A DNA stretch of 64,000 nt. It comes from Gracilaria domingensis (Eukaryota; Rhodophyta; Florideophyceae; Gracilariales; Gracilariaceae). The stretch is from NCBI GenBank assembly GCA_022539475.1, contig VCMS01000039.1, positions 1-64,000 of the forward strand. The letters run 5' to 3'. This document shows positions 53,326-64,000 of this stretch, piece after piece (position 1 is the stretch's first letter; each line of letters starts with the position of its first letter). Below the pieces are notes generated by a model. The model had not been told where the DNA came from and did no database searches. It saw only the letters and a list, made by a program, of their open reading frames with translations. The position numbers and the translations under genes are program-made.

Positions 53326-54093
53326 ATGCGTTGCTCCACACTCGCTATCCTCGCCACCTTCACGGCGCTCAATGTATTCGTCGAAGCCGCCGCCGCCACC
53401 GTCAGCGGAGCCTTCGACACGGACACCCTGGAGCTGACGCGCGTCTTCAACCTGGCCAATCTTGACACGTACGCACTCATCTGCAAGCGCGCTCCGGATA
53501 TTGCCGACGCGTTTGTGTTCACCGAGGTGCCGCCACCGGCGATGGACACCCTTGGCAGAAGCAGTGCCACCGTACACTGCATCGCTCGCGTGCATCACAA
53601 GCTGAAAGCAAACTGCACACAGCTAAACTCAACTCAGTTCGAGCTCTACGCGCAGCCTGTTTTGGAACGATGCGTGCACCGACCGCCGCTTTCCACAGCG
53701 GACGCCGGAGATACACGTCCGTTCTCGTTTGATCGTTCGAGGTGCAAGTCCAAGTTGGCGTGGTCTGGCAACGCGGTGCAGTCCACCGTGACATTCGTGT
53801 GCGAATGCTTGCAGATCGGGTTCTACGAGGTGCTGCCGGGCTGGCCACGCCTTTTCTTAAACGGCAGCGAGGCGGAAACGGCGGAAGAGCGGCAGAAAGT
53901 GTTGCAGTGCGCCATGGAGGCTGAGCAGCGCATGAGTGAGCTTTGTCTGCGTAGGCCGGGCGACTATGACGTTTTGGGGTTGCAGGTGCTTCAGGCGTGC
54001 TGCAAGCGCGCGCGTGTGGCATCGGTACGCAAGTTTGATTGCGTACCGGTTGTTCCGCGCGATCTGAGTGCGCTCAAGTACGAGTTTCGGTGA
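53326..54093 (+). CDS. Secreted Cys-containing protein, unit 2 (255 aa)
   Basis: Identical to the copy at 47039. Confidence 0.78.
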   Translation: MRCSTLAILATFTALNVFVEAAAATVSGAFDTDTLELTRVFNLANLDTYALICKRAPDIADAFVFTEVPPPAMDTLGRSSATVHCIARVHHKLKANCTQLNSTQFELYAQPVLERCVHRPPLSTADAGDTRPFSFDRSRCKSKLAWSGNAVQSTVTFVCECLQIGFYEVLPGWPRLFLNGSEAETAEERQKVLQCAMEAEQRMSELCLRRPGDYDVLGLQVLQACCKRARVASVRKFDCVPVVPRDLSALKYEFR

Positions 54094-55355
54094 TCGGGAT
54101 ACAAACGTTCTCTCATACCTCGTCTTGTAGTCCGTGAATATTCATCTCTGCAACAATCGTTTATGATTTTCTCTTGTGCCTGAGCTGCTCTAGAAATCAA
54201 CACGAAAGCACATGAGCCGATTGAAATCTGCTATACCACCCTGCGGTGTATGTTGTCCGGCGTCACTACAGCGCGATGTACGAGCGGACTGCCGAAGTGA
54301 TAGCAGGGAGACACAGGAAATGGAACAACTTTACCTATAGGATCAAAAGTAATAAATCAAAATATAAAAATAGAACCATAATGTAATATGCAGATTTTAA
54401 ATAGCTTCTAAAAATTTAAGTACGTCTTTGCGAAATATGTTTTGCTGCACGCAATTTCCCTGGTGCAAGTTTTGTTCAAGGAAACCCGACGTTTCGAATG
54501 GTTGAAATCATGTCCCAACAAAGATACATACTCATTCCTAAACATATAGGCTTAAAATTTTTACTCACCTATTTTTTCACATACGCTACATGTGTGATTT
54601 CCCGATTTCTCCTGTAAGGCGGTGATGCGAAAGCACCAGACGTGACGTAATAAAGTATCTGAAACAAATTCTAGACAGAAACGATTGTTTTGTATGCGTT
54701 CAGGGTAGGGGCGTATTTGTGACTGACTATTTTGCTATATTGGAAAGTCATAGTCACCACTTGTTTCAAAATCTGTAGAATGTGAGCAGGTGCACATGTG
54801 GAACTATCGCCAATGTGTATGTCCATCTTTGCGCAAACCGGTTTCCCAACTCTCGACTTGCATGCTCAACACCTCCGTGGAAACCTCCATTGCCGTGGCC
54901 GCATCTCTTAGCAGAAAATGACGGTGCAATCCCGGTGCTGCCTATGAGAATTTTCACAGCAACTTTGAACATAATCTCGGACAGGAGAGAAAGTCCAATT
55001 CAAGGATGATCTCATACACGTCCTTCACTCTGCTACACAGTTCACGAGCTACAATCAAATTGGGAAGACATAGCTTCCGTTGAATCACTCCTTGTCAAGA
55101 TACCAAGCATTGAGTGGTGACCATACCTGTCAGTCAACGTTGCCCGCCTAAAACAGAGGTACGCATTTAGAAGGCAGTGCAGCATTAGAGCTTCAACTCA
55201 GCAACATATGTTTATCTCGATTCAGTTTTTGTAACGTGGGCTCTGCTTGAGCCAAGGGCCACATACGATTCTACAGTAGAGCTATTAGTGTAGATTGAAT
55301 GGGAAAGCGCAACCAGATGAGTGGTACTTAACTTTCGTCTTCCCCCACTTGCAAA

Positions 55356-56264
55356 TTACGCCTGAGCAATCCAGGCACGAATTGCGTTGATCCATGGCGC
55401 CCAGTCGTTCGTGAACCTTTTGAACGCTGCATATGCGTTCAGAGCTACTTCTCCCTGTGTCCAAAACGTTTGGCCGATTTGATTAATAATATTCTGGCAC
55501 GCTTCCTTGGCAGCTTGAATGGTGTTAGCGGCATCCAAAGCCATTTCCAATCTGGCTATGAGCACCAAAATTGCGTCGGAAAACCTGTCGAGAATGATAT
55601 CTGCCAGACCTCGGTCAGACTCGGGGAATTCTGCAATGAGCTCCAGCACTTGCGTGTTAAGTTGCCTGAGCGCTTCCAGCGCTCTTTCTCCGTTTCTCTT
55701 TACGGCTTCAATCGTGTTGGATATCACGGCGCTCCGGAGAGCAGAGAGCACCTGCCCCATCAGAGAAATAACGAACTGAATCTGATTTGTCAGCGGGTTG
55801 GGTCTGTTTTGTCTAGTCACGGATTCGAGCTTCGCAGCCTTCACAGCCTTCACCGGAACAAGTTCACGACCCTTCGCAGGCGATGATGCACTGATCGGCT
55901 CTATGACGCTCTGTCTGTCAACATGATTCCACGCTCCTCCGCCGAGGGATGCGTCGTTGGGAATCGATGAGCACACCTTGAACCATTCGACACCATTGTA
56001 GCACTTCTTGTATCTTGCCGGCCAGGTGCCTCCCCAGACGCACACACTAGTCGAAGAAACCTTGATGCACTCCACTTGACAGTAATGGCAGTGATTACGA
56101 GCTCGTGCGTTGCCACCGTGGCACCAATATGCCTCATGCTCGCAGCAGCGGGCAGCAGTCGCTCCATCCGCGTGACATTCACCGGGTGCCCAGGCGTAGA
56201 CGGAATGAATCAAAATGAGAGAGAGTAAGGCCATGAGGGTCACTTTTGCATGGTGGGCGGCCAT
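55356..56264 (-). CDS. Secreted protein, Cys-rich head and helical tail, unit 2 (302 aa)
   Basis: Identical to the copy at 49069. Confidence 0.78.
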   Translation of the reverse strand: MAAHHAKVTLMALLSLILIHSVYAWAPGECHADGATAARCCEHEAYWCHGGNARARNHCHYCQVECIKVSSTSVCVWGGTWPARYKKCYNGVEWFKVCSSIPNDASLGGGAWNHVDRQSVIEPISASSPAKGRELVPVKAVKAAKLESVTRQNRPNPLTNQIQFVISLMGQVLSALRSAVISNTIEAVKRNGERALEALRQLNTQVLELIAEFPESDRGLADIILDRFSDAILVLIARLEMALDAANTIQAAKEACQNIINQIGQTFWTQGEVALNAYAAFKRFTNDWAPWINAIRAWIAQA

Positions 56265-57749
56265 TCTGCGGGAGGGGGAAAGGAGAATATGGATGAAGTC
56301 AATCTAGAGCTGTCGGAGTTGTGCCTTTCAAACGTTATTCCTTTCTTTGCTTGGTTTGGAAAGAGAGGAGATGAGAGAGGATGGACGCTCCCCTTTTATA
56401 GCCATCTGTTGCATTCTCATCCTGGCTCTTTGAGCCGTTCATTCGGACGAGTGGCTCTATAGGAGAAAAACGAGAAAGAAGCTCTATGAAAACTGTGCTG
56501 GTCCAAGGAAGCTGAATTTGGGAGAGAACTAGCCCTTCTTTTTCAATTGTATTAGCGTCGTCGATGAATGAGTCGGCTCTTTCTGTTCTATCTTTAAGAA
56601 AACGCTTCGCAGTTACACTAATGTCGTGTCTAACGCCAATTCGATGGATCTATTTTGACAACTTTAGGAATTGAAAACAACAAAAGCTTGTTGGTATAGT
56701 TGGAAGGCCCAGCTTCATCGTAATAATTCCCAAAGTGAGGTGTACCGACGCACTTTCGGACACAGTTTGGACACTTGCTTCACATCGGCTTCGACTTTGA
56801 GAGGTTCTCGAAAACCTCTTCATGTAACGGCAGTTAACCAGGAGAACCCTACAGATGAGACTATGCCTCCTCGGAGAATTGCTTTACGTTGAGACTGCCA
56901 AACATCAGAAAATGTGGGCTTGAACTGTTGGCATGATGAGCTGTCCTAGGTGCAATTGATTTTCTCTCATTTGCTTTGTCAAGGTGCTTAATTTCTCCTT
57001 CATCATTTCTCGCGTAACGACATCTGTTATAGGCCTTTTCATGTCTTCGAAAGAAGTCCGGACAATTTCATAAACCTCTGCATTGGATGATTGATACCAA
57101 CAATATGCCTCTATAACGGCATCCACGACTTTTCATCAGTTCTCAATTTCGACTTCTGCACTTTCCGAATTGCCTTCGGCGAGCGGTCCAAGAAGACAAT
57201 CTTCTCCTATGAGTTCTTTCATATGAACGTGCGCTGTCAACGAGATCGAACGAGGTGCGTCCGGCTTCTCCTACCCTTGTACAGCGTAACAGATTCTTAC
57301 AGCTACCACTCGTTTCCTACAGATAATCTCGTCCTATGAGCCTTCATCTCCCAGTTAGGGCCACTCAAATTCACACTGAACATTCATGTTGCTTGCAATC
57401 TTGCAACAGGATAAGTGAGGGCAACTTACCCTCAACGTAAATAGCTCGACGCCATCACATCAGCGAAGGTAAACATGCTCCTTCCCAGAAGAGCATTTCT
57501 CAAAAGTATCGGGAGCTGATCACAGCTTGAGGTATGCAGTTTGTCCACCTTCAACAAACACCATACTTGCCATCTATCGCATTATCGACATGTCCATCAC
57601 CTAGTGGACCGCTCAAACATTGTCTCATGCAGCTTGCTGTTTAATCATATTCTACAGAAGCTAGCAACCGCGACCTTCGTTGTCGACGAAAAACCGCTTT
57701 GAGGACACATTCTTGATCTCAGGTGGCAGAAACATCCTTGATATCTCCT

Positions 57750-58328
57750 CTACAACGCTAACAGCGCTTCGGATGAGCGCAGACGTTTGTCTGCAATTCT
57801 TTGGTTCTCCTTAACCTTTGCCTGCATCTGCCGCGAAACGGTAACGTCCTCTCGTTTTCGCATCCATACTTGATCACGCATTTTCGCAGCCACCTCCGCA
57901 ACCTTTTGCTGCTGGCGGTCACGCGAGTTGCGAATGGGGTACTCGTAATCGGGTATTAACTCAGAGAGTGGTACCAAACAGAAAGCCTGTTTCCAAGAAC
58001 TGAGGTCGAGCGGAATCCCATTAAACAGCTCAATGTCTATATCTATGGGACGAGGAGCATTCCGATTAGAACAACGCTTCCGCCCGAGCTGAGCCTCAAT
58101 GGGTCGAATGACACTGGCCTTGAATTCATCCGCGTTCTTTGACGTCAACACAAACATCGCTGCGTTCAAAAAGTTCGGGCCATCGCAACCCACAGATTCG
58201 GTTTCCCACGCAGACGACACAGACTTCACTTCACAAAAGTTGCTGAGTAGCAAGATGCCTCTGGGCAAGTTTTGCTCTGGATTGATATTGGACCCGAGGC
58301 TGAGATACGCATGATGCAACTCACTCAT
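57750..58328 (-). CDS. folK: HPPK, unit 3
   Basis: Identical to the other copies; overlap with folB at 58321-58328. Confidence 0.88.
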   Translation of the reverse strand: MSELHHAYLSLGSNINPEQNLPRGILLLSNFCEVKSVSSAWETESVGCDGPNFLNAAMFVLTSKNADEFKASVIRPIEAQLGRKRCSNRNAPRPIDIDIELFNGIPLDLSSWKQAFCLVPLSELIPDYEYPIRNSRDRQQQKVAEVAAKMRDQVWMRKREDVTVSRQMQAKVKENQRIADKRLRSSEALLAL

Positions 58329-58677
58329 CTCGATGGCGCTCTATCTCCACGCCGACTGACCTAGAGAAGCGAACAGCGCCTGGTTTCTCAACGTAGACCA
58401 AAACCTTTCGAGCGAGCTTTTCCTGCAGACAGATGCGAGCCAAATCGTTCGCCAACGCTTCGACGGTTCGACGCTTTGCACACTCGGCGTGTGCCTTCAC
58501 TTTCTTTGCGACAGCGCTGTAGTCAACACAGTCACCAATGTCGTCGCTGTGTGCTGCCCTGGTGGTGTCGGTGAAGATGGTAATGTTGATGAGAATATCC
58601 TGCTCCTTCTCACGTTCCCAGTGCCTTATTCCGAGGATGGCACGAACGAGCAAGTCCTTGATTACGACCTTGTCCAT
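58321..58677 (-). CDS. folB: Dihydroneopterin aldolase, unit 3
   Basis: Identical to the other copies. Confidence 0.93.
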   Translation of the reverse strand: MDKVVIKDLLVRAILGIRHWEREKEQDILINITIFTDTTRAAHSDDIGDCVDYSAVAKKVKAHAECAKRRTVEALANDLARICLQEKLARKVLVYVEKPGAVRFSRSVGVEIERHRDE

Positions 58678-59023
58678 GAGACTTGAGCTCGTGCACCATG
58701 AGCTGTAGATTTAGTATCCATGGACCATCACAAGGAGATGACGTCTCCCGTGTTGGCAAAGAGCGCGCGAAAGAATCCGGAAGGTTTATATGCCTTGCAA
58801 ATATCTTATCTTGTGAAGCACTTTGGCACGAGATATCTGTACGTATAGAAGCTTCAGGGCATACAGTGAAGGCAGCCTGACCAAGAATGTTACATACGCC
58901 TGAAGAACGACAGAACGTCAGTTTGCGGCAGCGTGGAATTGCGCGATGCGGCAGTAACGACGTGCTCCGAAAGGGAACGATTTCTGAACATATCTTCGCA
59001 GCCCTCGTGCTGAGAATTGACAT

Positions 59024-59078
59024 GTACACGTAGTCAACCAGAACTCGTTAGCAACGAGTTCTGGTTGACTACGTGTAC
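59024..59078. repeat. Perfect 26-bp-stem hairpin, unit 3
   Basis: Both arms unchanged relative to unit 1. Confidence 0.95.
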
Positions 59079-59612
59079 TTTTTGACTGAATCTAGAAGAC
59101 AGAGTAAAAAACGTACGCCCCTGATTATCATAAATACAAATCATAGAATTAAAATATTGAGAGAATGATTATATGGAACGTTTTACTGCAAGTTGAAAAT
59201 TACAAAATTTGCGCGAACTTTTGAAAAGGAAGCGTAACAATTTGTAAATATATTGTCATTTTTTCGGAAGCTTTGATTGGCAATCGAGTTTGACCTTGGA
59301 ACTTCCAAGGTCAAACTCAAGTTGGAAGCAATCGCCCGGCGTGACGCCTCTACACCCCAAAACAAAGTCGCGTGACTGCCACAGCCTCGCCCACAACCAG
59401 TCCGCGTTCTAACCTGGAGCTTCGCAAGACCTCACAATTCACTCCCACAGCTTTTCCCAAGCCTAACCTCCGGCCATGCTTCGACGCCAGCGCTGCAATC
59501 TGCCATAAAAAGAGCTCAAGCTCCCATCGAGAACAAGAAATCGTGGGTCCCCTCCCAAACGCGCAGTACAGCGCCAGTTTTCACACTCAAGCTTTCCCCA
59601 TCACGACGTACA

Positions 59613-60380
59613 ATGCGTTGCTCCACACTCGCTATCCTCGCCACCTTCACGGCGCTCAATGTATTCGTCGAAGCCGCCGCCGCCACCGTCAGCGGAGCCT
59701 TCGACACGGACACCCTGGAGCTGACGCGCGTCTTCAACCTGGCCAATCTTGACACGTACGCACTCATCTGCAAGCGCGCTCCGGATATTGCCGACGCGTT
59801 TGTGTTCACCGAGGTGCCGCCACCGGCGATGGACACCCTTGGCAGAAGCAGTGCCACCGTACACTGCATCGCTCGCGTGCATCACAAGCTGAAAGCAAAC
59901 TGCACACAGCTAAACTCAACTCAGTTCGAGCTCTACGCGCAGCCTGTTTTGGAACGATGCGTGCACCGACCGCCGCTTTCCACAGCGGACGCCGGAGATA
60001 CACGTCCGTTCTCGTTTGATCGTTCGAGGTGCAAGTCCAAGTTGGCGTGGTCTGGCAACGCGGTGCAGTCCACCGTGACATTCGTGTGCGAATGCTTGCA
60101 GATCGGGTTCTACGAGGTGCTGCCGGGCTGGCCACGCCTTTTCTTAAACGGCAGCGAGGCGGAAACGGCGGAAGAGCGGCAGAAAGTGTTGCAGTGCGCC
60201 ATGGAGGCTGAGCAGCGCATGAGTGAGCTTTGTCTGCGTAGGCCGGGCGACTATGACGTTTTGGGGTTGCAGGTGCTTCAGGCGTGCTGCAAGCGCGCGC
60301 GTGTGGCATCGGTACGCAAGTTTGATTGCGTACCGGTTGTTCCGCGCGATCTGAGTGCGCTCAAGTACGAGTTTCGGTGA
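59613..60380 (+). CDS. Secreted Cys-containing protein, unit 3 (255 aa)
   Basis: Identical to the copy at 47039. Confidence 0.78.
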   Translation: MRCSTLAILATFTALNVFVEAAAATVSGAFDTDTLELTRVFNLANLDTYALICKRAPDIADAFVFTEVPPPAMDTLGRSSATVHCIARVHHKLKANCTQLNSTQFELYAQPVLERCVHRPPLSTADAGDTRPFSFDRSRCKSKLAWSGNAVQSTVTFVCECLQIGFYEVLPGWPRLFLNGSEAETAEERQKVLQCAMEAEQRMSELCLRRPGDYDVLGLQVLQACCKRARVASVRKFDCVPVVPRDLSALKYEFR

Positions 60381-61642
60381 TCGGGATACAAACGTTCTCT
60401 CATACCTCGTCTTGTAGTCCGTGAATATTCATCTCTGCAACAATCGTTTATGATTTTCTCTTGTGCCTGAGCTGCTCTAGAAATCAACACGAAAGCACAT
60501 GAGCCGATTGAAATCTGCTATACCACCCTGCGGTGTATGTTGTCCGGCGTCACTACAGCGCGATGTACGAGCGGACTGCCGAAGTGATAGCAGGGAGACA
60601 CAGGAAATGGAACAACTTTACCTATAGGATCAAAAGTAATAAATCAAAATATAAAAATAGAACCATAATGTAATATGCAGATTTTAAATAGCTTCTAAAA
60701 ATTTAAGTACGTCTTTGCGAAATATGTTTTGCTGCACGCAATTTCCCTGGTGCAAGTTTTGTTCAAGGAAACCCGACGTTTCGAATGGTTGAAATCATGT
60801 CCCAACAAAGATACATACTCATTCCTAAACATATAGGCTTAAAATTTTTACTCACCTATTTTTTCACATACGCTACATGTGTGATTTCCCGATTTCTCCT
60901 GTAAGGCGGTGATGCGAAAGCACCAGACGTGACGTAATAAAGTATCTGAAACAAATTCTAGACAGAAACGATTGTTTTGTATGCGTTCAGGGTAGGGGCG
61001 TATTTGTGACTGACTATTTTGCTATATTGGAAAGTCATAGTCACCACTTGTTTCAAAATCTGTAGAATGTGAGCAGGTGCACATGTGGAACTATCGCCAA
61101 TGTGTATGTCCATCTTTGCGCAAACCGGTTTCCCAACTCTCGACTTGCATGCTCAACACCTCCGTGGAAACCTCCATTGCCGTGGCCGCATCTCTTAGCA
61201 GAAAATGACGGTGCAATCCCGGTGCTGCCTATGAGAATTTTCACAGCAACTTTGAACATAATCTCGGACAGGAGAGAAAGTCCAATTCAAGGATGATCTC
61301 ATACACGTCCTTCACTCTGCTACACAGTTCACGAGCTACAATCAAATTGGGAAGACATAGCTTCCGTTGAATCACTCCTTGTCAAGATACCAAGCATTGA
61401 GTGGTGACCATACCTGTCAGTCAACGTTGCCCGCCTAAAACAGAGGTACGCATTTAGAAGGCAGTGCAGCATTAGAGCTTCAACTCAGCAACATATGTTT
61501 ATCTCGATTCAGTTTTTGTAACGTGGGCTCTGCTTGAGCCAAGGGCCACATACGATTCTACAGTAGAGCTATTAGTGTAGATTGAATGGGAAAGCGCAAC
61601 CAGATGAGTGGTACTTAACTTTCGTCTTCCCCCACTTGCAAA

Positions 61643-62551
61643 TTACGCCTGAGCAATCCAGGCACGAATTGCGTTGATCCATGGCGCCCAGTCGTTCGTG
61701 AACCTTTTGAACGCTGCATATGCGTTCAGAGCTACTTCTCCCTGTGTCCAAAACGTTTGGCCGATTTGATTAATAATATTCTGGCACGCTTCCTTGGCAG
61801 CTTGAATGGTGTTAGCGGCATCCAAAGCCATTTCCAATCTGGCTATGAGCACCAAAATTGCGTCGGAAAACCTGTCGAGAATGATATCTGCCAGACCTCG
61901 GTCAGACTCGGGGAATTCTGCAATGAGCTCCAGCACTTGCGTGTTAAGTTGCCTGAGCGCTTCCAGCGCTCTTTCTCCGTTTCTCTTTACGGCTTCAATC
62001 GTGTTGGATATCACGGCGCTCCGGAGAGCAGAGAGCACCTGCCCCATCAGAGAAATAACGAACTGAATCTGATTTGTCAGCGGGTTGGGTCTGTTTTGTC
62101 TAGTCACGGATTCGAGCTTCGCAGCCTTCACAGCCTTCACCGGAACAAGTTCACGACCCTTCGCAGGCGATGATGCACTGATCGGCTCTATGACGCTCTG
62201 TCTGTCAACATGATTCCACGCTCCTCCGCCGAGGGATGCGTCGTTGGGAATCGATGAGCACACCTTGAACCATTCGACACCATTGTAGCACTTCTTGTAT
62301 CTTGCCGGCCAGGTGCCTCCCCAGACGCACACACTAGTCGAAGAAACCTTGATGCACTCCACTTGACAGTAATGGCAGTGATTACGAGCTCGTGCGTTGC
62401 CACCGTGGCACCAATATGCCTCATGCTCGCAGCAGCGGGCAGCAGTCGCTCCATCCGCGTGACATTCACCGGGTGCCCAGGCGTAGACGGAATGAATCAA
62501 AATGAGAGAGAGTAAGGCCATGAGGGTCACTTTTGCATGGTGGGCGGCCAT
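61643..62551 (-). CDS. Secreted protein, Cys-rich head and helical tail, unit 3 (302 aa)
   Basis: Identical to the copy at 49069. Confidence 0.78.
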   Translation of the reverse strand: MAAHHAKVTLMALLSLILIHSVYAWAPGECHADGATAARCCEHEAYWCHGGNARARNHCHYCQVECIKVSSTSVCVWGGTWPARYKKCYNGVEWFKVCSSIPNDASLGGGAWNHVDRQSVIEPISASSPAKGRELVPVKAVKAAKLESVTRQNRPNPLTNQIQFVISLMGQVLSALRSAVISNTIEAVKRNGERALEALRQLNTQVLELIAEFPESDRGLADIILDRFSDAILVLIARLEMALDAANTIQAAKEACQNIINQIGQTFWTQGEVALNAYAAFKRFTNDWAPWINAIRAWIAQA

Positions 62552-63514
62552 TCTGCGGGAGGGGGAAAGGAGAATATGGATGAAGTCAATCTAGAGCTGT
62601 CGGAGTTGTGCCTTTCAAACGTTATTCCTTTCTTTGCTTGGTTTGGAAAGAGAGGAGATGAGAGAGGATGGACGCTCCCCTTTTATAGCCATCTGTTGCA
62701 TTCTCATCCTGGCTCTTTGAGCCGTTCATTCGGACGAGTGGCTCTATAGGAGAAAAACGAGAAAGAAGCTCTATGAAAACTGTGCTGGTCCAAGGAAGCT
62801 GAATTTGGGAGAGAACTAGCCCTTCTTTTTCAATTGTATTAGCGTCGTCGATGAATGAGTCGGCTCTTTCTGTTCTATCTTTAAGAAAACGCTTCGCAGT
62901 TACACTAATGTCGTGTCTAACGCCAATTCGATGGATCTATTTTGACAACTTTAGGAATTGAAAACAACAAAAGCTTGTTGGTATAGTTGGAAGGCCCAGC
63001 TTCATCGTAATAATTCCCAAAGTGAGGTGTACCGACGCACTTTCGGACACAGTTTGGACACTTGCTTCACATCGGCTTCGACTTTGAGAGGTTCTCGAAA
63101 ACCTCTTCATGTAACGGCAGTTAACCAGGAGAACCCTACAGATGAGACTATGCCTCCTCGGAGAATTGCTTTACGTTGAGACTGCCAAACATCAGAAAAT
63201 GTGGGCTTGAACTGTTGGCATGATGAGCTGTCCTAGGTGCAATTGATTTTCTCTCATTTGCTTTGTCAAGGTGCTTAATTTCTCCTTCATCATTTCTCGC
63301 GTAACGACATCTGTTATAGGCCTTTTCATGTCTTCGAAAGAAGTCCGGACAATTTCATAAACCTCTGCATTGGATGATTGATACCAACAATATGCCTCTA
63401 TAACGGCATCCACGACTTTTCATCAGTTCTCAATTTCGACTTCTGCACTTTCCGAATTGCCTTCGGCGAGCGGTCCAAGAAGACAATCTTCTCCTATGAG
63501 TTCTTTCATATGAA

Positions 63515-64000
63515 CGTGCGCTGTCAACGAGATCGAACGAGGTGCGTCCGGCTTCTCCTACCCTTGTACAGCGTAACAGATTCTTACAGCTACCACTCGT
63601 TTCCTACAGATAATCTCGTCCTATGAGCCTTCATCTCCCAGTTAGGGCCACTCAAATTCACACTGAACATTCATGTTGCTTGCAATCTTGCAACAGGATA
63701 AGTGAGGGCAACTTACCCTCAACGTAAATAGCTCGACGCCATCACATCAGCGAAGGTAAACATGCTCCTTCCCAGAAGAGCATTTCTCAAAAGTATCGGG
63801 AGCTGATCACAGCTTGAGGTATGCAGTTTGTCCACCTTCAACAAACACCATACTTGCCATCTATCGCATTATCGACATGTCCATCACCTAGTGGACCGCT
63901 CAAACATTGTCTCATGCAGCTTGCTGTTTAATCATATTCTACAGAAGCTAGCAACCGCGACCTTCGTTGTCGACGAAAAACCGCTTTGAGGACACATTCT
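63515..64000. repeat. Tandem unit 4, first 486 bp (cut by the window)
   Basis: Matches the first 486 bp of units 1-3; ends before folK. The array therefore has at least a fourth, complete or partial, copy. Confidence 0.95.

Larger units (their letters stand above)
50941..57227. repeat. Tandem unit 2 (6,287 bp)
   Basis: Same content and order as unit 1 at +6287. Junction with unit 1 reads TTCATATGAA|CGTGCGCTGT. Confidence 0.97.
57228..63514. repeat. Tandem unit 3 (6,287 bp)
   Basis: Same content and order as unit 1 at +12574; same junction sequence. Confidence 0.97.

Noticed and set aside
44654-64000. rDNA, satellite or CRISPR interpretation of the tandem array
   Set aside because: The unit is 6.3 kb, carries protein genes with clear motifs, and has no rRNA-like or short-spacer structure.
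1-64000. Bacterial or plasmid origin of the window because of the folB-folK overlap
   Set aside because: LTR retrotransposons, solo LTRs, chromodomains, signal-peptide genes with TATA boxes and low gene density mark it as eukaryotic nuclear DNA.

Overview
The window is eukaryotic nuclear DNA from an organism with few introns. Evidence: two chromodomain-type Ty3/gypsy LTR retrotransposons, two solo LTRs with target-site duplications, a decayed hAT-like transposase, long single-exon genes with TATA-like boxes about 105-130 bp before the start codon, several signal-peptide proteins and a 1,327-residue NB-ARC/WD40 receptor. No ribosome-binding-site-spaced operons are seen except one striking exception (below). 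A red alga or a similar compact-gene eukaryote would fit, but the species is not proven by anything I can see.

Layout. 1-22090 is a nest of two retrotransposons, both coded on the minus strand. A young complete element (here Gypsy-A, 1012-13316, LTRs 990/991 bp and about 99% alike, target duplication GTACC) sits inside an older, broken relative (Gypsy-B, 1-1011 plus 13322-22090; its 3' LTR lies left of the window). Both carry a large ORF on the opposite strand between pol and the 3' LTR. 22091-31323 is gene-poor, increasingly AT-rich repeat debris: a 140-bp inverted repeat pair, solo LTRs at 24444-25298 and 26694-27509, and hAT-like remains.

31324-44517 holds single-copy genes: a secreted protein with a cysteine-rich tail, a secreted beta-propeller, an NLR-like NB-ARC/WD40 protein, a frame-broken glycosyltransferase, two doubtful small ORFs, and a very GC-rich short-chain reductase with pteridine-reductase (PTR1/FolM) signatures.

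44654-64000 is a perfect-looking tandem array of a 6,287-bp unit: three full copies and the start of a fourth, running off the window. Each unit carries, on the minus strand, dihydroneopterin aldolase (folB) and HPPK (folK) overlapping by 8 nt (ATGAGTGA), then a divergent gene for a 255-residue secreted Cys protein, and a 302-residue secreted protein on the minus strand. A perfect 26-bp-stem hairpin lies between folB and the divergent gene. With the single-copy FolM/PTR1-like gene just outside the array, the three pterin genes form a cluster: DHNA makes 6-hydroxymethyl-dihydropterin, HPPK pyrophosphorylates it, and the reductase would act on dihydropterin or dihydrofolate. Bacterial-style gene overlap and clustering in a eukaryote, plus amplification of the folB-folK part, is the most unusual thing in the window.
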